Shown here in pieces: positions 47,505 through 59,495 of a stretch of DNA of 64,000 bases. Made by a program: the position numbers and the translations under genes. Origin of the DNA: Trichosphaerium sp. ATCC 40318 (taxonomy: Eukaryota; Discosea; Flabellinia; Trichosidae); NCBI GenBank assembly GCA_038496445.1, contig JALMLS010000577.1:434001-498000 (forward strand), written 5' to 3'. The notes beneath the pieces are model-generated. The model was not told where the DNA came from and did not search any database. It saw only the letters and a program-made list of their open reading frames with translations. Each line of letters opens with the position of its first letter. Positions within the stretch are counted from its first letter, which is position 1.

Positions 47505-49468
47505 ATGGATATTGATTACATAAGATCACAGTTTCCAGCGTTTAAGTACCACAAGGATGCTATTTTAATGGATAATGCTGGCGGTAGCCAAATTTGCCAG
47601 CCAGTACACTAAAACAACCAACTATAATAGATTCCTGACTATTTAAGGCCATAGACCGCGTCAATAAGTACTTTATAGAATCAAACGTACAAATACAAGG
47701 TCCTTACGCTGTATCTCGTGATTCTACGTCACGTGTCGATGAGGTAACCAACAAGTGAGTGTAAAAGTGTTAACTTGGTTTTTTTGGTCTATAGGGCAAA
47801 GCCGCTGCTGCTGTGTTTGTTAACGCTAAACCTGAAGAGATAACGCTTGGTATATTGTAGTGTCAAGTTACTTTGGTTGACACAATGCCATAGGGTCTTC
47901 TACAACGCAATTGTTTATGAATTTAGCCACTGCTATGGAGCCACTATTTGAAGGAGAGTTGGGAAAAGTAAGTTTTTTTTTTTCATTTCGCTCTTTTGAC
48001 ACGTGGGTAGGATGGCGAAGTAATTGTTACGAATTTTGACCACGAGACTAATGTTACGTACTGGCGAAGATTGGCAAAGCGGTGTATGAAAAGCTACCAG
48101 ACGCTGAGACTTTTTCTTTTTTGTGTAGAAAATTTTTCCATTTGTATTTACTTTGTTTAGGTGGTATGACTGTCAAGGAATGGCAAGTGAACAAGACTAA
48201 AATGAGAGCGGATAAAAGTGACCTCATAGAATTGGTAAATGACAATACAAAGTTAATAACGTTTGCACATTGTAGTAATATATTAGGTAAACACTTTTTT
48301 TTTTCTTTCGAAAGTCTTACCTTTTTGCTAAACATTTGCTAGGTGAAATAAACAACGTCAAAGATATTGTTGCATCAATTAGAAAGAAGAACCCTAGCAC
48401 ATTGGTTGTAGTTGATGGTGTAGCATATGCTCCTCATAGGTAATCAGTACTAATTCTTTTAAATCGAAAGCATTTTATTTTTCACATCTTCGAAAGGCTC
48501 ATTGATGTTGTCGATATGGATGTTGACTTTTACGGGTTTTCGTTCTATAAAGTATATGGTATGTATATCTGAAGTTTCATATCGCCAAATTCACTTCTAT
48601 TAACAATACCAGGTCCACACGTTTCGCTACTTTACGGAAAAAAGAAAAATATTGATTCTCTTGGAAATATTTATCATTACTTTCACGGTATGCCAAAACA
48701 CGTGATAATACCTTCTGTTGATGTAAAAAATCTGCATAGCTGGTAAAGGAACAGTGTCAATCCAACCAGGAAACGTTAACTATGAGCTAACATACTCAAT
48801 AATTGGCATTGTGGAGTACTTTGTTGCTACTGCAAAGAAGTGTACGACTGAGATCCTCAAGATAATCCAGCGCGTTTTAAAATGTGTGGTTAATTTATAT
48901 ATAGTCGGATACGTTGGTGCCTCAAAAAGGGATGCAATCGCGTTTGCATTTAATGTTTTTAGCGAACATGAAGAAAAACTAGCAAAGACTTTGATGGGTA
49001 TTTTTTACACTAACTACTAGCTCGTGTACAATTATATTAAATTAATTGATGATAGATTTCTTAACGTCTCAATCTACAGTACATGTCGTCGGGTTGACTG
49101 ACACGTGTCGAAAAGTAAGTGGGCCAAAAATAGATCTTTTATTTTGTTTTATTGTTAAAAATCACGTTTTTCTCGAGAGTTTGGCTGATAAACTCTCAAG
49201 GTTAGAGTGCCTACTATAGCATTCTACGTTGATGGTGTAGTTAATCCAAGAGATATTGCTAATGCGCTGGATAAGAAGAATATTGGTACAGAACATCACG
49301 AGACGCTATTAAACTCATTTATTTTAAGGTATAAACGGTGGTAATTTCTATGCTCCTAGGCTTCTCAAGTTTTTGGGTATTCCTGATATTGTTCGTATTT
49401 CTATGGTACATTACAATACTCCAGAGGAGATAAACAGGGTAATAGAATGCCTCAAAGAACAAATATAA
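47505..49468 (+). CDS. Class V PLP-dependent aminotransferase / cysteine desulfurase-like
   Basis: Many exons from ATG 47505 (MDIDYIRSQFPAFKYHKDAI, LMDNAGGSQ). Family motifs in order: GPYAVSRDST, GSSTTQLFMNLATAM, EVIVTNFDHETN (the substrate His region), ITFAHCSNILG, VVVDGVAYAPHR (PLP ring Asp and the SufS-like His), DFYGFSFYKVYGPHVSLLYG with the Schiff-base Lys in SFYK, and a C-terminal domain VPTIAFYVDGVVNPRDIA, then GNFYAPRLLKFLG, ending KEQI with TAA 49466-49468. It is closest to the CsdA/SufS-like subgroup rather than Nfs1. Sulfur transfer or lyase activity is inferred. Middle exons around 48780-49140 are uncertain. No mitochondrial leader is evident. Confidence 0.85.
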
Positions 49469-50117
49469 TCGCTAAAGACAAGCATAAATGAAATAAAGTC
49501 AATCAATTCGTATTAAATACCAGTTAAAGAGAAAAATGTCAAAATTACTCGACACGTTTAAGTTAGAAATCACGTGCCTTAAAGCCATTGTTTTTTCTTC
49601 TTAGGGACTAAAGAAGCACCAAAGGGAGGTATAGATATGTACAACGCATGTGTAGGTCGTACATCCATCATGCATCAGCAGTAGGGAACAATTCTTGTAC
49701 GTACCACAGATGGTTTTCCCTCAATCATTCAAACGTTCTCATCACGTGTTAGCGAATGAACTATGCAAGAGAGTAAATAGCAATGGTAGGAAAATAGCTT
49801 TTGAAACGCGTCATTTAATTAATTGTTCCAACTCACATCGCTAAATGACGTAGGTGTCGATTTTATTCAAGGAGCGTAAGAATTTTTTTTGAAAATATCT
49901 TCCGACCAAGCGAACTCGCGGACTCTAGATATTTCCGTTACACTCCTACGATTACTGAGGCAATGGAGCACGCGTGAGACATGTTAATTTAGCGCATGAA
50001 AGTGAAAGAAGGTAATTTTTGTTTTAATGAATACAATTGGTTTTACAAGTACAAGCACGTGATTAATAGTAATTTACTCCTTAGTGGATTCAAGGAATGT
50101 TAAAGTTTGGCCAAGTA
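49469..50117. other. Intergenic, no supported gene
   Basis: Convergent spacer between the aminotransferase and an orphan minus-strand gene. Three CACGTG hexamers lie near 49572, 49743 and 50056. An open stretch near 49605-49685 (GGIDMYNACVG) is too short to support. Confidence 0.4.
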
Positions 50118-50951
50118 TTACCGTCCAGTCATTTTTTCGAAAAGGTGCGCTATAGCCGTTTCTGTATCGCCTTCTTCAACATGAAGTCCCATTAGTGACT
50201 TTACCTGAATAGAAGAGTAAGTTACTGAGATACAAAGGCGAAAATCCTTGTTTTGTTTTTTTTTGTAAATTATCGTTTTAATTAGTTTTATCAAGAGGTA
50301 AAAATCTCTTTCTAACTTACATCTCGTAGTTCTCTACCGAGTGGATCAATTATTTGCTCCTTACTTAGATCAGGAGCCGCAAAATTAGTGAAACACTTAT
50401 AACGAAGTCTCTCTATCTCACACTTGATGAATCTGTTGAACATATCGACAATCTAGAAACAAAGGAAAAGTTAGCAAAAAAAAAAACAAAAAAAATTCAG
50501 TTTGATGATCGGGTATCTCGGTATCTGATGTCAGATATTGAGAAGAAAGGATTAAAATCGCGCGTACCTGATCATCAAATACAGCCATGCGATGATTTAA
50601 TTCTTCACTTGGTCCATTGGCTACTATCTGAACGAATATATCAAACGATTGTGCCAGAGCGTTTCTATAACAGACGTGTTAATGTTGTTTGGCTTAAAAT
50701 ATTCAAAAGGGTAAGCGCTTACTTCATTTTTTGTATACACACGTGCGATCTCTCTTCGTACTCTCTTGATCTACTATATCGTATGTTTCGTTTATTTCTG
50801 TTGTTTAAAGGGTATGTAAACACTTTCGGAGATTTATGATTTGTAGATTCCATGGTAAACGCCGAAGAACCTTCTCTAGCTTGTCTATCTGTTCTATAAG
50901 ACCTTTTACAAAAGCACTTGTTGATGTGCTGCAAAAAGAGTCTTTCGGCAT
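50118..50951 (-). CDS. Orphan helical protein, five or so exons
   Basis: Family not recognised. ATG 50951 gives MPKDSFCSTSTSAFVKGLIE then QIDKLEKVLRRLPWNLQ. Middle exons supply VDQESTKRDRTNALAQSFDI and FVQIVANGPSEELNHRMAVF, joined across GTGTGT/TATAG and GTACGC introns. Later exons give IVDMFNRFIKCEIERLRYKC, LSKEQIIDPLGRELRD and VKSLMGLHVEEGDTETAIAH, ending KMTGR, TAA 50118-50120. It is nearly all helical and acidic to neutral, about 160-170 residues. Exon joins keep the frame with standard splice signals, which supports a real gene. It could be a subunit of a helical-bundle complex. Not determined. Confidence 0.5.
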
Positions 50952-52827
50952 TGGTAACGCGAAGAGTGTTAATATCATTCATTATTGTTGTAATATGTTA
51001 TCGTTAGCAGGTGTGATTAACTTGCTATTGTTGTAGATTGCAATTTATAAAAAAAACAAAAAACAAAAAAAAATAAAGTGAACAGAAAACGCAAAAAGTT
51101 TTTCTCCTTTTTTTTTTTCTCGTCAAAAATGCGTTCTTTGCGACTCTTAGAGTATTTGTAGATAGTTATTACGGCCCCACCATGTGATTCAGTGTAGTTA
51201 CATAGTATTATGTGTACAAACGCGCTAAATATCGTGACGTCCGTGTAATTGAAGAAAGAGAATAAAAACGGAAAAAAACGAACCATAACTGCATAATTTT
51301 TCCAACTTGCGTGGCGGAGTTTAATATAAAAAGCTAACTAGCGCTTTAATATACTTATCTTGTATATAATAAATGGGTTTCTGTTATTCCGAGGTGAGAT
51401 GAACGAAAGATATTTATTACCATAATGAAAAAGTAGTGTTTTCCGAAGTAGGTTAAAAAAGAAGCTTACAAAGCACGTTTTTATCTCCGAACACGTTGTG
51501 TACCTCATTCTTGAATGGGCTATCAATTGGTTCTTCGTTATTAGCTCAACCGGAGCAACTTTTGCTAGTGTCAGTGTGTTGATAGAGGTAAATACTGCAA
51601 ACGCGTTTCTCTAGTATTTTCGGCTTTTTTTTGTTTTTGTGACAATGGCCCGATGATACAAAATGTGCGTTTGCGACCCACACGGACTGTTTAATAGCCC
51701 CTTTTTCGCTGTTTTTTTTGTATGTATACATGCTGGTTCTTTAAACTCAACCGAAGGTATAGGTAGACTGTATTGGGCGCTGTTTGCGAGAGACAGTCAG
51801 CACATCCTAATTTTAGGTTAAATATTCTCAGACGCTCCTCTACTGTTTCATAGACATCACGTGATTACTGTTTAAAACCGTCCCTAAAAAAAGGGGTAGT
51901 GTACACAAGATTCGGGCACATTTTGGGAAACGCCAAGCGTAAGAAACGAAACATTGTGGGACTTTTTTTAAAACATCTTTTGGGTTGTTTATAGAACTTT
52001 CCCAATATGCTTTTGCTTTTTAAAGCGTTGAGGAAGATTATATTTATCTTACGCACCTCCTTTCACTTCAACAAGGCCAAAAGATGAAGCGACACAAAGG
52101 AGAGACAAGAATGCCTGATTCGAATTAAGCATTGTACTGTTCGCTCACTTCGGTCGCAAATACTGTATCAAATCCACTTTCTCTGCGTAAATATACCCGC
52201 GACGGTTCAGGCAAGCACATGGCCACGCCATTCAAACCGTTTAGACGCGTATTCTAGACTCTCCTTCTGCGACAAACCGGTAATAAAGGGCGTTTATGCT
52301 CCTTAGTACTAAGCATAGCAAACTAGAGATTTCGTACCCTTTTATACGCTTTTGACGTAGCTCATTGCTAATCTTGGTTTCACACGTACAATTTCTAGCC
52401 TGTTAATACGTTTACGCCCCATGGTCAAGATGAAAGGCCACTTTGGTAAATCACGTGGTACTTGAGGAAAATTTCAAGCGTTTTTCTGGGCTGTAAATAT
52501 GGAAGGATTTAATAGTAGCAAACAAAACCATCTTCTAACCTGAAATCTGTTTTTCCTTCAAATACCTTTGCAATTCAAACGAGATTCCTTATTAGAATAA
52601 ATCTGCTGAGGCTACGGTAGACTCATCAAAGATTGCACACTTTCCTCTGAAAACGGCCGCCGGCGTCCCTTATGTTGACATGTTGTCCAATCTTACACAA
52701 CAACATTTGAAAGCGGTTGTCAATTGATAAAAAGTAATCGATACAAGCTTAAACTATTTGTACTGTTCATTGAAATTAATGCAAGTTATCCTTGATCGCT
52801 CCTTATGCATATTCAGCATCAAAACAA
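50952..52827. other. Gene-poor stretch, about 1.9 kb
   Basis: AT-rich, with A/T homopolymer runs (51050-51120), CACGTG near 51858 and 52452, and only short motif-free frames. No tRNA, rRNA or transposon signature seen. Confidence 0.4.
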
Positions 52828-53229
52828 ATGTCTGAAATACGAACAACTGACATTGTCTGTACACAAACTCAAATTTATAATTTGTTTATTTGCTACAATA
52901 TTCTATGCATTTCATAGTACTTCACTCCCAGTCATCCATTTTGTGATTTTCGGCTTGAGGAGTTTGTTGATTTATTGGCTGAATCTGGTGCTTTTGTTCC
53001 CCTACTTGCTTGGACACGTCGTTTGTTGTATCTTCTAAATTCTTTTCTTCAAGTTGCTTTTTTTTTATTCTGACAGATTTTTCCGATCTTGATCATTAGT
53101 CCCGTTGCTAATATGTTTCGAACTTTATCACTTGGAAAATCAATAACACCGTTCCTGATCGTGCTGTTGGAGAAGCTCATGGTGACAAGCAAGTTTAGTT
53201 TGATCGTTTTGAACGCTTTATTAGTTTAG
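52828..53229 (+). CDS. Possible small helical-repeat gene fragment
   Basis: Tentative. ATG 52828 (MSEIRTTDI), then after a possible intron an exon reading FRLEEFVDLLAESGAFVPLL then AWTRRLLYLLNSFLQ. It continues past a 24-base T-rich gap (GTTGCT...GACAG) as ANMFRTLSLGKSITPFLIVL and VTSKFSLIVLNALLV, TAG 53227-53229. The Leu-rich helical pattern resembles armadillo/HEAT units. The splice sites are weak and the open frames are short, so it may be chance or a remnant of a larger gene. Confidence 0.25.
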
Positions 53230-53339
53230 ATGTCTTACACTAGCTACAACGAACTTATTTTCACTAGGCAATTCTTTTGCTCCTAACATTACCTTGCTTA
53301 TCAATCTCTTATTTGAAGGAATGAAATAAGTTTATTATG

Positions 53340-54830
53340 TTATGCGATAACAAGACAACAGACCAACACAATAAGTGTTATGATGCGTTTAACAGAGGAT
53401 GAAGGCACTGTTGGTTCAGTCGGAGCTGTAGGAGGTGCAGTTGTGGTACCAGAGTCAGTTGGGCTTACAGTTGGAGCATCGGCAGGTGGTGAAAACGTCA
53501 CCTTCTCTATTTGGTAAGGATTTACACCTGGTTGGAAAAAATATGAATTTAGGGCATATACATCGTTTCCACGTGGAACACAGCCAGTCACAAATCCTTC
53601 TGTAGTGCAGTTAGTATAAAACATTTTTCGAGTGTGTAGCATATCGTACGGACTGTTGAGTTGTAAATGCCTGTAACAGTCATAGTCATGAAATCATCCG
53701 TTGTCTCCATCAAGTACAACACATTGTTTCTTCCAACGCCGACTAATCCACCTACCGTTAATATTAGCAACCAATGGCCAAGTATTTTGGACAGCGTACC
53801 AGTAACAGGGTCTTGACATAAACCATCAAAACCAAACGCTGGAGCGCCGTTCCACTGAATTCGGGTGATATCATTTGTGTCCGTAAGTGACACTCTGTAG
53901 AACTCTCCGGCAACACCAAGAGGATGCGTTTTAGTAAGTACCAAGGTATCTCCAAATATCTTGATGCCAGTAGGGCCAAGACCGAATACATTATCATCAC
54001 CTTAACAATGTTGAATATAAGATTCACAAAGACAAGAAGTACATACCTGCAAATTCTACTGGTCGTTCAATAGTGGTTACTTCAAATGTTGTTGCTGCAA
54101 TCTTCCATAACTTTGCACCAAAAGAATCGCTGGCATAAACATCACCAGTAGCATCATAGATACCTATGATATTCTTAGCTAGCTGTGCATCACTCAGAAT
54201 ACTTACGGAGATCTTCACAAAGGGTCCTGGTGTTGTTTCCTCCCAAGTTAATTAGGTTCAAGAAAGTACCCGTGGAGAGCTCCCAAACGCCAACCTGATA
54301 TAAGTTACTCTTAAAGTCATTACATTATACGTACAAAAGCTGGTCCTTCGACAGTAGCATCTAGAATAGCATTTGGAGGAGATACGCAAGCAAAGACACG
54401 CTACAAATAGTCAGTTTTTAAACTCGAAACTGTATTGTACATCAAGAGATTCACTTAGATCTAATCCGTAAATGTTGTAAGGAAGTAGTTGCGGAGAAAA
54501 ACCAAATTGTGTTGTAGTTCTGAAAACAGTATTAGAACTACGAGTGTCTTCTTACTTGTACCCATCATCTTGAACGGAATATAAGCTTCCATTCACTTGC
54601 GAAGATAGAAGAAAGTTTGTAGTGCTTGACTAAAGAGAATATGAGACCTTACTGGGAAGGTTCAAGGGTACCCAAACAATATCTTCTGGTTGAATACCAG
54701 TAGCATCTGCATTTATTCTACGTAATAGTTAGTCACGTGTTGAAAGATGTTCAAGAAAGATGTACATCTGGCACGAAATTGTAGTGACAAAGGCTACCAA
54801 GGCAAATAGAACGAGCTGTTGTGGTGACAT
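53340..54830 (-). CDS. PT-rich secreted surface protein, probably GPI-anchored (complete copy)
   Basis: ATG 54830 encodes a signal peptide (MSPQQLVLFALVAFVTTISC). About eight exons follow with beta-propeller-like strands containing NHL/SMP-30-like phrasing (LAKNIIGIYDATGDVYASDS, FGAKLWKIAATTFEV, DNVFGLGPTGIKIFGDTLVL). A Cys-containing segment (FVTGCVPRGNDVYALNSYFF) precedes a Thr/Pro stalk (APTVSPTDSGTTTAPPTAPT), and a C-terminal hydrophobic tail (VKRIITLIVLVCCLVIA) ends the protein at 53340. Leader plus tail imply a GPI-anchored cell-surface protein. Same architecture as the gene at 1-1290 and opposite in orientation. Donors include GTACGC and GTACGA. Ligand unknown. Confidence 0.78.
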
Positions 54831-56444
54831 TTTATTGCTTATAGTAATGGCTAGTGTAATAGTGTAAATACAGGATTGCGGATATGATTGTGATTCAATG
54901 CGGCGCTTATTTGTCCGCAAACGCAAGTTCATTTTCGTGTTGAACGAAGAACGCAAGTAAAACAGAGCACCATCATTACATCTGCGTTGTGTATTGCCTG
55001 TTGGCTTGCGTGATAATTGGGAATTTTTTGGCGAAACTCGGAGAACTAGCGAAGGCAATGGTCCAGCGCTTAACAGATCTTAAAGAATTTCAACAACAAA
55101 ATTGTATGTCAACTTTGTTTTTCCGCATGCAGCTAGAACTATCACCTTATGACTAAGAACATATAACCAAACAACAATACAGTCTCTTTTTTGGCCGCCA
55201 TTCAGCTTGTCAAACCAACGATTACGTGGCACTTTGTGATCTTCACAATTATGATGGAATCCGTAGCAACTACCCTTTCGTGCCTGAAGTAATGTACAGT
55301 GTAAAGCGGACAATTTGTGGGTAAATATCCTCCTTCCGCTAACCACAAAAAATTGTCACCGAAGAAACTTTAGTCGCTCAGATTTAAGGCCTTCTAGTCG
55401 TAGTTTTCAACTTTAAAGTATTCACATTGTTTTGGTAGCTAGATTTGACCCAATGATGTTACTCTATCATTAAGGTGAGTGTACCTTGGTACAATACTGC
55501 TAAATACTATTGCAAATTATTTGTTCACATTGAAAGGCAATTCGTGCAATACTTCTCACCTTCCTATTAACTTACAAAGTACAAATACAATCAATCCCAA
55601 AAAATAAACCCACGTGATTAGTAGCGAAATCGTCGCTCAAAACGCAATAGTATCGTAGTTAGAGACCAAACAATGAAGGTGTGGTCGCAAATCACGCTTT
55701 AAATAAGCATACAGTCATAATAAGTCTGGCGCCTGTTGTGATAAAGCTCTTTTGGTTTATGTGGTTGTAACCCCTTCGAGAATTTAATCGTAAGCAATAT
55801 AAGCGGCGCTAGTGCTTGGGATTAATAAGAAGTAGTTTTTACAATGGGATAGTGTAGGATACTTCAGACAGGGTTAACAAAGAAGAAAAGAGTCTAGAAA
55901 TAGGAAGAAAATTAACTAAATGCTAGAGTGTTTGTACGGACGCTTCGATCGTAACTACTACGTGTAAGTGCTGTTAGAGCGGTTCTTATTAAAAAAATTA
56001 ACCAACAATTTAGTCAGAGCGTGCTCTTTCGAACTCTTGGATACAATGGCGTTCTCCCATGAAGCAGAAATATTTAGTACAGAGTGGCGCTGATCAGTTC
56101 TTTTAAAGGGAGTAACTTAGCGCTTGCTACTTTGAAAAAACTCTTATTATTTAAAGTAGCAAGTGCAAAGTTACTGAAAAACAAGAAACAAAGTATTACA
56201 CGTGTTAGATTTCATGAGGTTTGTTCATCCATCTGCTCATACAGCTTATAAATACTACAGATAAACAGTTTATAGCAATAAAGTTGAATTCCGAAAAGCA
56301 TATTGAGGCGGTTAACAATGTCTCAGAAGAATTTACTACAACAGTTTTTTATTTTCTTTTTTTCATAAAAAGATTTTTACCTCAGCTAAACTAAAGGAGA
56401 GGCAAGTCGCCATAGGTTTAGCATTTGAAGAATTCATGTCAACT
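54831..56444. other. Gene-poor stretch, about 1.6 kb
   Basis: Upstream of the surface-protein gene. CACGTG lies near 55613 and 56200. Two short direct stretches sharing CTTGCTACTTTG/AAAGTAGCAAGTG occur near 56120-56165 as an inverted pair. No supported exon. Confidence 0.4.
56118..56166. repeat. Inverted repeat, possible hairpin or terminator
   Basis: GCGCTTGCTACTTTGA and its near reverse complement TAAAGTAGCAAGTGC flank a short A/T spacer (AAAAACTCTTATTATT). It could form a hairpin of about 13 bp in a non-coding stretch. Confidence 0.6.
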
Positions 56445-57834
56445 TTAATGGTGAAGCTTATTCTCAGTCCTACGTCTCTTAGTCGACTTGTCCGATTCCA
56501 TACTGACCGATTTTTTTCTCTTAGCTCCTACTTGCTCGTGCTGGTTTTTACCTTTGATACTGTTTTCCAACGCAGCAAGTTTAGCACTCAAATACCTAAT
56601 TTTATCATTCTTCTCTTGGAGTTCACTTTTGCGAAGTAATACAAATTCAGGGTACAATCGAGTTGCATTGCATTCCTGAAGCGCCATCATTAACATGTCT
56701 AAAATATAAAGTAAGATCACTACAATGTTGTAGTGTCACAGTACAATTAAAGCCGTTGTCCAAGGTTTGGCTTGGTTTACTTTTGAGAAGAGTTAGCAGC
56801 TTGCGTGCCAAGTGTACCCCTTCCTCGAGGTACCTAGGTCGCAAAGGATTGGCAAGTTGGAAACTAGCTATATTCCAGCACTTTGGTTCCGATTTTACGA
56901 AGTCATACCAACAACCGATAAGGCATTCGTTTTCAATTGTGCCTTCCCAACGACCGTTTCCCATTTTCTTTATTTCATCCAAGCGGTAGATTACTCTATC
57001 ACAAGCGATATAAAATAAGCTCAAAAGAAGAGCACCACCCCTGCCCCGTCTGATAAAGGAGGTCAGTATTTGCAGAATCGATTTCCAAATCAATCAAACA
57101 AAAAAACCGTGCTTACGTTGCACTTCTTTCCAAGTAGTTTGATTGGTCACCAAGTTGGCTAAACATTTTGTTACCAAAAAGTGGTAGGGTGTTAAGAGTA
57201 CCAAGGTGGCTTTTGTTCAGGCTGACCCACTGAAGCAGGTATTGGTACGCTTTTGTTTGGTATAGGTACATCTGGAGGATCTTTGGGCGCGCTGTATACT
57301 CTAAACAAAATAAGTATGTTAACGCTTTGATGGGTTAAAATAAAATAATTTCTTTCTACTTACCTCGTACTACGAGATTCTGGAGCCGGGGTGGCATGTT
57401 GTGTTCTTTTTGAGGCCTGGTTTGCAATTTCACTAACTAGAAAACGTTAATAAATACTACGCAAAGCGTTCTCGTTGGCGTACAAGAGCCTCCAACTCCT
57501 TTGGCTAATCAAAAAGTTAGTAAAACAAACGTTTAGATCACGTGTTTAGCAACTTACTTTGGCCTTTATATATAGTATCTTTTCTATCTGAATGGTTTTG
57601 AGGCGCCTTGCTCATTGTGTTGTACTTTCTACGAAATTTGCTTTTCGTTTTCTTTTTGTGATTTTTAGAAGTTGACGAGGGTTGACGAGCTATACACCAT
57701 GAAGTCAACAATAATCCCATCACTGAGGTTATTGATCTAAAACAGTATTCCATTCTAGATGTGCTTCTATGCATTATTTCGATGTGGATTGCGCTGTTTG
57801 ATTGTTTATTTTCGATTTTATTAGCTTTGTCCAA
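56445..57834 (-). CDS. Unrecognised gene family, copy 2 (inverted paralogue)
   Basis: Possible starts 57834, 57753 or 57615. The N-terminal exon encodes MEYCFRSITSVMGLLLTSWC then IARQPSSTSKNHK, nearly identical at DNA level to the gene at 45.07 kb, followed by basic and Pro-rich exons (SAPKDPPDVPIPNKSVPIPA). One helical domain follows (CDRVIYRLDEIKKMGNGRWE then GTIENECLIGCWYDFVKSEP; EEGVHLARKLLTLLKSKPSQ), then a last exon with coiled coil (LRKSELQEKNDKIRYLSAKL) and a basic nuclear-signal-like end (AKRKKSVSMESDKSTKRRR), stop 56445-56447. It has one helical domain where copy 1 has two. Likely nuclear; function unknown. Confidence 0.6.
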
Positions 57835-58280
57835 TTTGCAACAACTGATCGTAATATAACCTTATTTTAAGCGTATTTAAGCACTTTCGAATATGTTTAT
57901 TGTAATTACTCAGCTTTGAGAAACGTGCTTACTCTTTTCAAGCAATTAGAAATTTGTGTTTTTCAATCACATTCTTGTGATTGAAAGAGTTTGAATTTCA
58001 ATCTTGTACCCTCCAGTATCCATACTCTCAGTTTATACAGCCCTTCAAACTGGCGTGCCATGCCTACTTACTATAGCAAAATTGTATAAATGAAGACGTT
58101 TGAAAAAAATCACGTGATCGAAACAAACTCCTTTTCTCCAATTATTCTTACTTTCTTTGTACCCAATAAATGTATTTCTTCAAACAAATACTTGGTCCAT
58201 CATAACACACCACAGTAAGTGCGTTTACTAAACCTCAAAGTATCGTTGTAAAGATATGTATGGTTTTTATTGATATTTTG
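57835..58280. other. Promoter region of family gene copy 2
   Basis: Holds the palindromic element at 57955-57985 shared with copy 1, and CACGTG near 58112. No coding exon. Confidence 0.55.
57955..57985 (-). promoter_or_regulatory. Shared palindromic upstream element, copy 2
   Basis: On the minus strand it reads TTCAATCACAAGAATGTGAT then TGAAAAACACA, matching the element at 44845-44874 apart from one base. Same orientation and similar distance (about 200-230 bases) to the conserved ATG. Likely a shared transcription-factor site. Confidence 0.65.
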
Positions 58281-59216
58281 TTACATCTTATGAAAATCAT
58301 TTTCCACGTGGTACTTTACGCACTGTGGACACATTGGTCCAAGGTTACATAACGTGCAATATAGAGATGGGTTGTTAATACAGTTGTATGATATACTACG
58401 ATTACCACACTCGCACCATAAACCACATGAACTACACATTGTTTCGAATTCACAACTATCATCTCCACAAGAACACCATCTACTTTGATCCACTGCATTA
58501 CACTGGCCTTGTACACAATGCGCAGCACCGCATGATGTACATTCGCATGCTACTCTCCTAGAATCACAAAAGTTGCAAAAAGGTGCTACAAAGGTGTACT
58601 TAAAATTGATAAGACAATCATCGCATTTGTATCTGAAATAATTATGAAAGTCATCCTCGTCACTAAACTCTTCTTCATCATCTGCATAAACTGATATAAC
58701 AGGCACGTGATAAGAAGTTAGATTGACACGTGATTTTTCTTTTCTACATAAAAAGCAAGTAGGGCTTGTTGTTTGTATAGACTCCTTAGGAGATAATCGA
58801 ACCATGAATGCTTTGAAAGAATGTATCAAGTCACATAGAAGAAGCTTCTTAAGTTGAAGTGGTTGATCAAAAACTCTTTGAAAAGGAGAACAGGTTGACG
58901 CAACAGTTGTTGATTTTCCATTAAAGAAAAGAGTATTTAGGTCGTTTCCGTATAACATATCTATGACTTGTAGAGTAATCATGTTGAATGGAACAAGCGA
59001 CTTGTATTTTTTTAATAAAATGTTGTCTAGCTTTTCTCCTGTTTCCCATTTCTCGTATTCTTCGTCTATTAAATCAATTTCTAATAACTCCTTGTATGTT
59101 AATTGCTTTTCTATCTGTTTTGGCACCAATAGCTTGTAAATACCATACCAAATCTCTATTGGTAGTTCCGGATGCGTGTGGATATGAGAATCTCGTATTA
59201 CCCGCTTGTTTGCCAT
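58281..59216 (-). CDS. Cys-rich zinc-binding protein with F-box-like N-terminus
   Basis: Single exon, 311 residues. The first part has an F-box-like helix (HPELPIEIWYGIYKLLVPKQ) also seen in the two F-box-like genes here. The middle carries CFLCRKEKS and an acidic stretch (ADDEEEFSDEDDF). The C-terminal 120 residues have more than 25 Cys in CxxC pairs (CDDCLINFKY, CNFCDSRRVACECTSCGAAHC, split here as CNFCDSRRVACECTSCG then AAHCVQGQCN; CSSCGLWCECGN; CTLCNLGPMCPQC), pointing to several bound zinc ions. No RING or PHD spacing fits exactly. An F-box plus zinc-ribbon adaptor is inferred. Intronless. CACGTG occurs twice within its coding sequence. Confidence 0.72.
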   Translation of the reverse strand: MANKRVIRDSHIHTHPELPIEIWYGIYKLLVPKQIEKQLTYKELLEIDLIDEEYEKWETGEKLDNILLKKYKSLVPFNMITLQVIDMLYGNDLNTLFFNGKSTTVASTCSPFQRVFDQPLQLKKLLLCDLIHSFKAFMVRLSPKESIQTTSPTCFLCRKEKSRVNLTSYHVPVISVYADDEEEFSDEDDFHNYFRYKCDDCLINFKYTFVAPFCNFCDSRRVACECTSCGAAHCVQGQCNAVDQSRWCSCGDDSCEFETMCSSCGLWCECGNRSISYNCINNPSLYCTLCNLGPMCPQCVKYHVENDFHKM

Positions 59217-59495
59217 TTTATTGTTTTGGTCGCAGTTAAGACTTATTTGGGTCTACGTTGTTCAATTGTGCACTCTTCGCTGTCCTAACCTCGCCGTAGC
59301 TTCTGTTATAAGAAGGCATGATTATTGAGTTGATTACGAACAGTTATGACGTTTTAGATTAGAATTGCGCAAAAGACACGCTTTCACGTACGAACAGCGA
59401 AAATACTCTAAATCACGGTATTGAGAAACGTTTTTTTGTTTATTAGCAATAATTACTGATAATAATCCTCAACAACATCTTAACTACGCCTCAAT

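Noticed and set aside
54024-54218. 24- to 28-base intron (GTAAGT...CACAG) in the GPI-type gene
   Set aside because: The exon is open without splicing and reads naturally (KISVSILSDAQLAK), so no intron is needed.
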